Assembly: GCA_003024785.1 (NCBI GenBank) | Contig: PUQB01000244.1 | Coordinates: forward strand, 186,001-250,000 | From: Selaginella tamariscina | Taxonomy: Eukaryota > Streptophyta > Lycopodiopsida > Selaginellales > Selaginellaceae | DNA: 64,000 bases | Reading direction: 5' to 3' | Shown: positions 57,019 to 64,000 of the stretch, one piece after another | Layout of the letters: the number at the start of each line of letters is the position of its first letter | Numbering within the stretch: the first letter of the stretch is position 1 | Position numbers and translations under genes: made by a program | The notes under the pieces: generated by a model | What the model was told of the DNA's origin: nothing | The model's database searches: none | What the model saw: the letters and a program-made list of their open reading frames with translations, nothing else

Positions 57019-60000
57019 TATACAACGCACACGCGCACACGCACATGCAAAATGATAATACAAGAGGTCAACATAGTTGAGAGCGTGGATTTAATCGAAA
57101 GTACCAATAATCACGTAATAATACACAAGAGAAGCGATGGGAATCGATCATATGAGCATCTTAATGGTTCTGCTGAATGGTAGAACAGTGCACTCCTATA
57201 CTTTTAAAGATATTTAAAACACACACACACACATCTTATTATAAAAAGCCGCTTAATAAGTTTAATCAACCTTGGAAGTTGATATGCTCCCTTGACAAGC
57301 TGCCCTTGTACCCAGTCTTTCTCATTCTTATAAACATTTTGTAGCTTATGCACGCTATAATTTGTCAAAGAAAATTATAAGTATACCTAAGTTTTAGTGA
57401 AGAGTGTCCATCCCAATGAATTTAGTGAAGACACGTAGTTTAAAACAGATTAACCATCTTGTTTAATCAAGTTAAAGAATGGCCAATGCAGATCTTGAAC
57501 GTGCGACTTAGCAGGAGGGAATCGATGTCATACATGTACATGTAATATATATTTCATAGTATATTAAAAATTGTACATTGAATGTGTCTTTTACGAGTAT
57601 AAAATAGAACAGACCGTGTTTGACGGGACTGATTGAAATATAATATATGTTTCTAGCCTAGTGACGTGGGTAGTCAGTATGCTGTAGTTATCAACATGCC
57701 GTGTGTTGTCGTATTCATTCAATCTCATGCCTTGATAAAAGATGTATAATAGAAAATCAAAGAACTGTAGGGAGTGACGAGCACATCGTCGTTCAAAAAC
57801 AAGAACAATTTAAAACATGTTTCTTATATTTAAAAAATATTGTTAAGTTTTAAAATGATAATTAAATAAATAAACCTATCAAATTAAAACAATTTAATGT
57901 ATAATATAAGTATATATCATATGTAAAAAAATATAAGTTAAGAATATGTTTAAATAATAAACAATACCTGTTTTGTCCTAAATAAACAATTAGTTTAGTA
58001 ACATAAAATCACGACATTAGGATTTTAAATGAAATATAAATAATATGCATTAATTAAAAGAACATGTTTTGAAATTGTTCTATTAATATCATGTAAGCTT
58101 TGTATCGCATGTTCAACATGTGTGTGTGTAAATAAATATATGTGTACCGTAGAAATGTAAATACAACGTGTCCACTAAACTAATCAATATTGAATGTTTA
58201 TCTACCTTTATAAAAAATGCCGCATACGTGATTATGAGTTTATTTAATATTGCTCATTAAATATATCTTGTGCATACAAATGCTTACATATATATTGCAC
58301 ATACTTATATATATATATATATATATATAATATCATACAATTGAAGTTATTAAGCGTAGAAGATCATAAAAAGCTCTTTTAATTAAGATTTATCATGCAT
58401 CAAATTTTGTTTCTTGCGTTATAGATTAGTAAAGTGCTAATTAGTTTTAATTTCATTATTTAGAAATAAATTAATTTCATAAGTTCGTAGTGGATTCTTA
58501 TTCAACCATTATCTTTCTCATTTATTCCATAAAATTTTATCTTAAACCATTGTCCTCGTCACCTCTCTCTCTCTATATACACACGTATACATACTGTTTG
58601 TGTGTGTGTGCGACGAAGACACACTCAAGTAGTGAGAGATGGGCTTCATACTTTGGTGGCATCAATAGTTAAATTTATTTATTAGTATTTAATCTTGAAA
58701 TATCATAATTACTTATTCACAACTATTAAATATTTTAGATCTAACACCATTTTTAAATCAGATTTTGAATTTTTGATATAAGTTTACCCAACGTTTTAAA
58801 TCTGATTTCATTTAATTTTGATTAAATATCTTTTATTATAATAAATATTAATCTTTTTCTTAATAAATATATACCCCTAGGATAAATAAATTCTTTAATG
58901 TACTAGGCATATACAACTTTTTAATTGCAGAATCTCTTATTTGCTAGAGGGTTCTGGTGTCGCTAAGTACTTAAAACTTAATATTATACCATTTTATTTT
59001 ATTAATAAGAATCAAGATTCTGTTAATGTATATGTATGTATACATATATAAATGTATGAACGTTCTACCACCAGTTTTTAGTATATTTAACTAAGACTCT
59101 TTCTCTCTCTCTCAAACACATGCACACTGGCACCCACCCACCTACACCCACATGTGCATGTGTGTGTGTGTTTGCTGTGTATATATATGCCAGTTGCCAC
59201 ATTGTTCTCTTAAAAATGCCTAGATTCATGCACACGCGGAACATGTAATAACATATGAAACATATAAAATATATATATAAATATGCATACACAAATATAT
59301 ATATGTGTGTGTATACAAATCTTGAAGAGAGATTGCGCTTACATACTAAATCCCTTGAATAATGTTTAATTAAATATAATAGACTGTCCAATGATTTGAT
59401 ACAATCTTGGGTTGCACTAGATATAGTCATGCTAGTTAAATTTATTTATTTTAATTATTTATATTTAATAGTCCCTTGCATAAAATCTACTATTTCAAAA
59501 CAGTAGACCCGAAACTATATTTTTATATTTTGACTGAACTTTCTAGAATATATCTTCAAAACTTCCAAGATTAAACATTTTAAATGTCATTAACCTCCTT
59601 TTAAATAGTAATATTGAATATATTAGGAATATAGATGTAAGCCATCACCTTAACTTACAAGCAAAGAGTAGCACACCACTTAACAAAAAAACCATTCACT
59701 TAAACAAGAGGGAGTTCAAAATACATTTGTTTTCTGTTAAACAAATGAATCTTTCAAATAAGCAGAGGATCTTATTGACTTTCCTCATCTTCTTAATGTC
59801 CATCAAAATTTTCTACCAAGTCGTTCTCTTCTTCTCACCGTTGATCATCTCCACGCTGCTGTGTGCCTTCGCGTTCCTCAGCCACGGCAGGCTGCTCGAG
59901 GAGTCCCACCCGAGTTCCATACAAACCCAACCCCAAGGGAAGCCCATGTACTGGGGTCATGCCCACCTCCATGAATCCCCTAATATATAATGAAAAAACA

Positions 60001-60070
60001 CACACCAGTATGTAATGGTAGCATCAGTGAGGTAGTTATACAAGAACTCCCTGTAAATCCTGATCATGTG
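57019..60070. other. AT-rich intergenic DNA
   Basis: No supported gene. It includes the direct repeat 57748-57935 (copy of 47650-47930) and (TA)n at 58308-58328. An 87-codon frame at 59727-59990 has a hydrophobic stretch (FLIFLMSIKIFYQVVLFFSP); it could be a small membrane protein but has no family signature, and I leave it uncalled. Confidence 0.4.
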
Positions 60071-60154
60071 TGTATATCTTAATAATAAAATTTATTTATC
60101 TATCTCGCACACACGCACACTCGTATATACATACATACATACATATATATATAC

Positions 60155-60189
<35 letters not shown>

Positions 60190-60470
60190 ACACACACACA
60201 CACATATAGATAGATAGATAGATAGATATGTGTGTGTATCTATATAATTTTATTAATTTATTAATTTTATCTCTCGCACACACACGCATACACACGATAT
60301 ACATATATACATATATTATACCTATATACATATATACCTACATATATTATGTGTGTGTATTTGTATAATTTTATTTATTTATCTATCTCTCGCACACACA
60401 CACACTCCTATACATATATACATACATACATATAATATATATTATATATATAATATATATATATATATAT

Positions 60471-60511
<41 letters not shown>

Positions 60512-60562
60512 ATAATTTTATTTATTTATCTATCTCTCACTCACACACACACTCCTATACAT

Positions 60563-60593
<31 letters not shown>

Positions 60594-60756
60594 ATATTAT
60601 ATATATATATATATATATATTTGTGTTTGTATCTGTATAATCTTATTGATTTTTCTATCTTTAGCACACACGCACACTCCATATATACATAGACATATAT
60701 ATGTGTTTGTTCATCTCTCGCACATTTCTGTATATATATATGCATATATATATTTG
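60070..60756. repeat. CA/TG/TA microsatellite and minisatellite block
   Basis: This is built from the same long unit as 12286-13480: TTTATCTATCTCTCGCACAC then ACACGCACACTC, TATACATACATACATA, TATATATATGTGTGTGTG. It appears four to five times. It leads directly into palindrome cluster C. Confidence 0.9.
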
Positions 60757-61095
60757 TGTGTGAACGGGATTAACCAAAGGGCAGCGGGATTCTTCATGCA
60801 AGCCCTCCGTGCAAGTCATGGGCGGTGAGATTAATCCCGCCGCCCATATATATATGTGTGTGGGCGCATGATTTACGAGAGGGCAACGGGATTAATCTCA
60901 CCGTCTTTCCGAGGAGGCGTGAAAATGGTGGGAAGATTAATTCCCTTCACCGGGCATAGAAGGGGTGGCAGGATTAATCCAGCTATCCTTTATGTCTCAA
61001 TGAGGTTGGGGCGGGATTAATACTGCCACACCACCATTATCTGTGCAAGTCATGGGACTGAGAAGGGTCGCGAGATTAATTCCACCATTTAATAT
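60757..61095. repeat. Palindrome array C (degenerate)
   Basis: About eight degraded copies of the GGCGGGATTAATCCCGCC family, for example GGCGGTGAGATTAATCCCGC near 60820, GGGCAACGGGATTAATCTC near 60880 and GGGGCGGGATTAATACTGCC near 61010. The flanking GTGTGTGGGCGCATGATTTA resembles GTGTGAGCTCATGATTTATG in array B (13987). The two loci therefore share ancestry beyond the palindrome itself. Confidence 0.85.
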
Positions 61096-61099
61096 ATGT

Positions 61100-63999
61100 A
61101 TATGTGGAGAGTTGATGTAAAGAAAGTGTGTAGTCTTTCTCAAAGGTTAGGATAAAGGAAATCGGTTAAACAGGAAAAGGTGAGGTTTCCTATTTTCCTG
61201 TTTAACACTCCTTCTAATAGATCATGCCATCTACCAAAAAGCTCCATTGTTAGGGATGCAACAATAAATCTGTCCGCTGCCAAAATCTATTATTCTATCT
61301 CATTCTTATGATCCCACATGAGATAACTTCATAATCAATTAGTCGAGCTAACTAACTTGAATATAGAGTGCACGCTTACAACTAACTAAGGTTTCAAGTT
61401 ATACATGTTTAAATCAGGTGACTTGAACTTAATATAAACTATTCTACCTAATGTTACTTGTAGCTAGCGTCATCGAAATATTGCGAACATTAAACAATAC
61501 TTTGATTACATTGGATTTTCAAACCAACTGCTTAACATATTCATCATATGTTAATATCCGACATTTCGTTGTATTATAAGTTCATCGCAATAGTCTGCTT
61601 CTAGAGTTACACTCTCGAAAACATGCACTATAACGAGAGCTCATTTTACACCTTCTGTCAGAATGTAGAATATGCCCCTTCTTCCAAATCAAAGATGCAC
61701 ATTTAACATAAACATTTCCCCACTTGAACACCATTGCTGGACACGATATTGAATCTTAACATAAGTCAAAACTCAAAGGACGCTGTCACATTCTCAATCA
61801 TGTGTTATCCCAATTTCATACACCTTAAAGAAAAAGAAAATTTTTCAATAATGTGTAAACTTAGCATATCACATGATCCACTTCACTAGACTTAGTTTGT
61901 ATGCCAGAACAAACTAACACGCCACGTCTTGTGGAAGTATATAGTAAAGTAACCTGAACATCCATAAAGTAAAGTAACCTGGCATACAACTTGAAAGTTG
62001 ACTTCCAAGTGCTACCTTAAAAGTCCATAACCCACACCCCCTTATGAAGTAAGTGTACTTTGAAGAGTTATAGATCTTAAGACCAACTCTCCACGTAGAA
62101 TTAAGACGTTAGCCAAAAGTGATAGAGTACTTTAAGAACTTAGAACTAACTAAGCCCTAAAATGCATCACACCTTGGATAGTCCTACTGACCGTAGAGAA
62201 TAAGCTCTTATACCAATTGTCAGAGTTTTAACCCAAAGGGCCACACGTGGGCTGCCAAGTGGCCATTCAGCGTCATCACCCTGTGTGAGCAACGCTAAGT
62301 CTTCCAAGATAACCCTAAGAGTCTGACTTAAAGACCCAATTAGGTAGAAGACTTAGAGTCCTACCCTAAGTCCCCTAGAATGACCATCCCCTGAACCCTA
62401 GAGAATAACCCAAGTAGACTTTTGATCCTATTCCAGTAGACCTAAACATGCTCATGCCCTAACCCCACAAAGGAGATGTGTCTCACACATACCCCCGTTA
62501 TAGAATCAAGGCATCGTCACTTACCCCTTAAAAATCACCCTCATTCAGGAGTACAACCCCTTTAGGGCGACAAGGGGTACCCTAAACCACGACTAACCCC
62601 TAGGGGTTTGAGTGGCCAAGTCATACCTTAGACATAGGGCTAATACTTAGTGAGGACATGAGCGCTGCACCATAGGCGAACAACAAGTGTTCTGCTAAGC
62701 AAACTCCCTAAGGCTAGGTTTGGATAATCCTAAATACATGACCTTGCGAGTGTTTCACGAAAAGGCTCCTGCTAACAAGCTTAGGTTGTTCAACCCCTAG
62801 ATTCCAAGGAGGACACTCCCCTAGCCAAGTGTGCCTAAGCACACTTAGTTACGAAGACCTAACCTCTCTTGAGCAAATGCCCAAGGCTTAGCCCTAGCGC
62901 GAGCAGTTTGTCAGAGTATCCAACCCCTTGGCGACAAGCCCATGACACAACCCCAAAGGGCGTGCCTCGGGCATTGTATCATGTGACGTTTAGCCTAGTG
63001 TCACATCTCCATGTGACACTGCCTTTTCCGTTGTGGGCTATCATGTCATAGCTCTTAGATTCAAGAGTTGCACCAAGTGCCACAAACGTGGCTCCTAAAT
63101 GCTAACTTAAGAACCTCTTAGTGAACCCTCAGAAACTGGGTAATGTGAACACGTCAAATAAGATCCCACGCCCACGGTTGGACAAGGACACGAATGTGCC
63201 TTGCTTGGCCATGAGTGTTACACCTAGCTTGACGTGGAGGAGGTTGGAGACAAGCCTCAACCTCTGCCTCTTGGAACGTGCATTCCGACAAGACCTTTCA
63301 GGCATGGATTCGCCAACGTTAAGGGTGAGCTACCCCGAAGGTGAGACGTACCCCTGTCATCTAGAAGTTAGGGTGGCACAATAGAGAGTTGTGCCTTGAT
63401 GACACAAGCTAGAGCTTGCACCGGGAGAAGAAATAACGAGCCCAGTCATGAACCTAAGAACCCTCACTCATATGTACTACCTTATTTATGTGACAGAGCC
63501 TCCCCCCTCTGTTTTCCTGTTTACATAAGTGGGCTGGCACAGAATCTCATTCCCAGAGGAAATATACTTGGTGAGTTAATTAATGACTCATTAACCCCTA
63601 AAACTTAACCTGAGGGGTTTAGGGCGTGGGGTTAGGGCAACCTTAGGGTTAGATCAACCCTAGGGGTGTTTCTACCCATATTCGACTTGTCAAACTCACC
63701 AGAACCACCCAAAAACCTAACTAGGACACAAAAAACTAGGGTAAGAGTTTTCTAGATGGAAGTGTTAGCTTCGCCTAGAGTTTCTTGCAAATACTTAATG
63801 ACACCCGGCTGGACCATCACTAGATATCCAAGTGCACTAAGTGGGCATGTTTCTTCTAAACTTAGGACTTATCAACATAATACAGTAAGTAACAACAGTC
63901 AACGTCCAAAGTAAAGGGTCGAGTCATAGTAAAAACTATGACAGAAAAAAAGATTCATGAGTTGCAAATCGACCCTAGCAAGTTCTAGTAAGAGGGTCA
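61100..63999. other. Repeat-like region, possible LTR element running off the edge
   Basis: No coding motif is found. GCTCTTATACCAATTGTCAGAG at 62200-62221 reads on the minus strand as an LTR end followed by TTGGTATAAGAGC, close to the initiator-tRNA primer site TGGTATCAGAGC. From 62220 to the window end may therefore be a 5' LTR, or part of one, of a minus-strand element. Its internal part (61100-62200) lacks recognisable gag or pol. Without the far LTR end I cannot confirm it. Confidence 0.3.
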
Positions 64000-64000
64000 A

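Noticed and set aside
59727..59990. Possible 87-residue membrane protein
   Set aside because: Hydrophobic but AT-rich, with no family signature or conserved neighbour; left only as a note in the spacer entry.
62200..63999. Confident call of an LTR
   Set aside because: Only a primer-site-like motif supports it; the other LTR end is not in the window.

Overview
The window is nuclear DNA of a land plant, probably a seed-free plant such as a fern or lycophyte. The evidence is a plant-type U6 snRNA copy, TFIIB pieces, a PSPG-box glycosyltransferase, a receptor-like kinase, a PPR E-motif remnant, short GT-AG introns and a CCCTAAA telomere-type tract. The fern/lycophyte placement rests on the PPR style and on transposon families I recall from such genomes, so it is an inference. 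The DNA is repeat-rich and gene-poor, and most genes are transposon-borne or broken.

Layout. 1-5.2 kb: a tandem pair of lectin-type receptor kinases. Copy 1 is a deletion-ridden pseudogene fused to a PPR fragment. Copy 2 is nearly complete but has an apparent frameshift. A U6 retro-pseudogene lies between them. 5.3-20.3 kb: two pieces of one TFIIB-like gene, both on the minus strand and in the right order, are separated by about 14.6 kb. That segment ends in 26-bp inverted repeats (24/26 identical) and looks like one large element nested in TFIIB. It holds a two-exon transposase-like gene (minus), arrays of an 18-bp palindrome at about 45-bp spacing, microsatellites, a decayed ParB/DNA-methyltransferase gene (plus) and a frameshifted FCP1-like HAD phosphatase (plus). 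20.4-21.45 kb: a glycosyltransferase pseudogene. 23.2-30.8 kb: two decayed Ty3/gypsy copies arranged as a huge inverted repeat. 30.8-39.3 kb: mostly non-coding, with minisatellites and a small transposon-like fragment. 39.3-39.8 kb: a Ty1/copia 3' end. 39.8-46.9 kb: a broken LRR-like gene (minus) interrupted by a complete 4.04-kb LTR retrotransposon with a TTTGT target duplication. 48.04-57.00 kb: a well-delimited DNA transposon. 57-64 kb: AT-rich DNA, microsatellites, a third palindrome cluster and an LTR-like region running off the edge.

The most interesting system is the 48038-57000 element. It has long imperfect terminal inverted repeats and an 18-bp flanking duplication. It carries two divergent genes: a MULE-type transposase with N-terminal zinc-cluster and C-terminal SWIM domains, and an eight-exon ParB-like domain/beta-class amino-methyltransferase fusion of about 1060 residues. 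The nested element in TFIIB repeats this plan with a different transposase-like gene divergent from a second, decayed ParB-methyltransferase. I infer a group of plant transposons that carry their own bacterial-type DNA methyltransferase. The second unusual signal is the GGCGGGATTAATCCCGCC palindrome family: three arrays plus one unit inside a 61-nt intron of the first methyltransferase gene.
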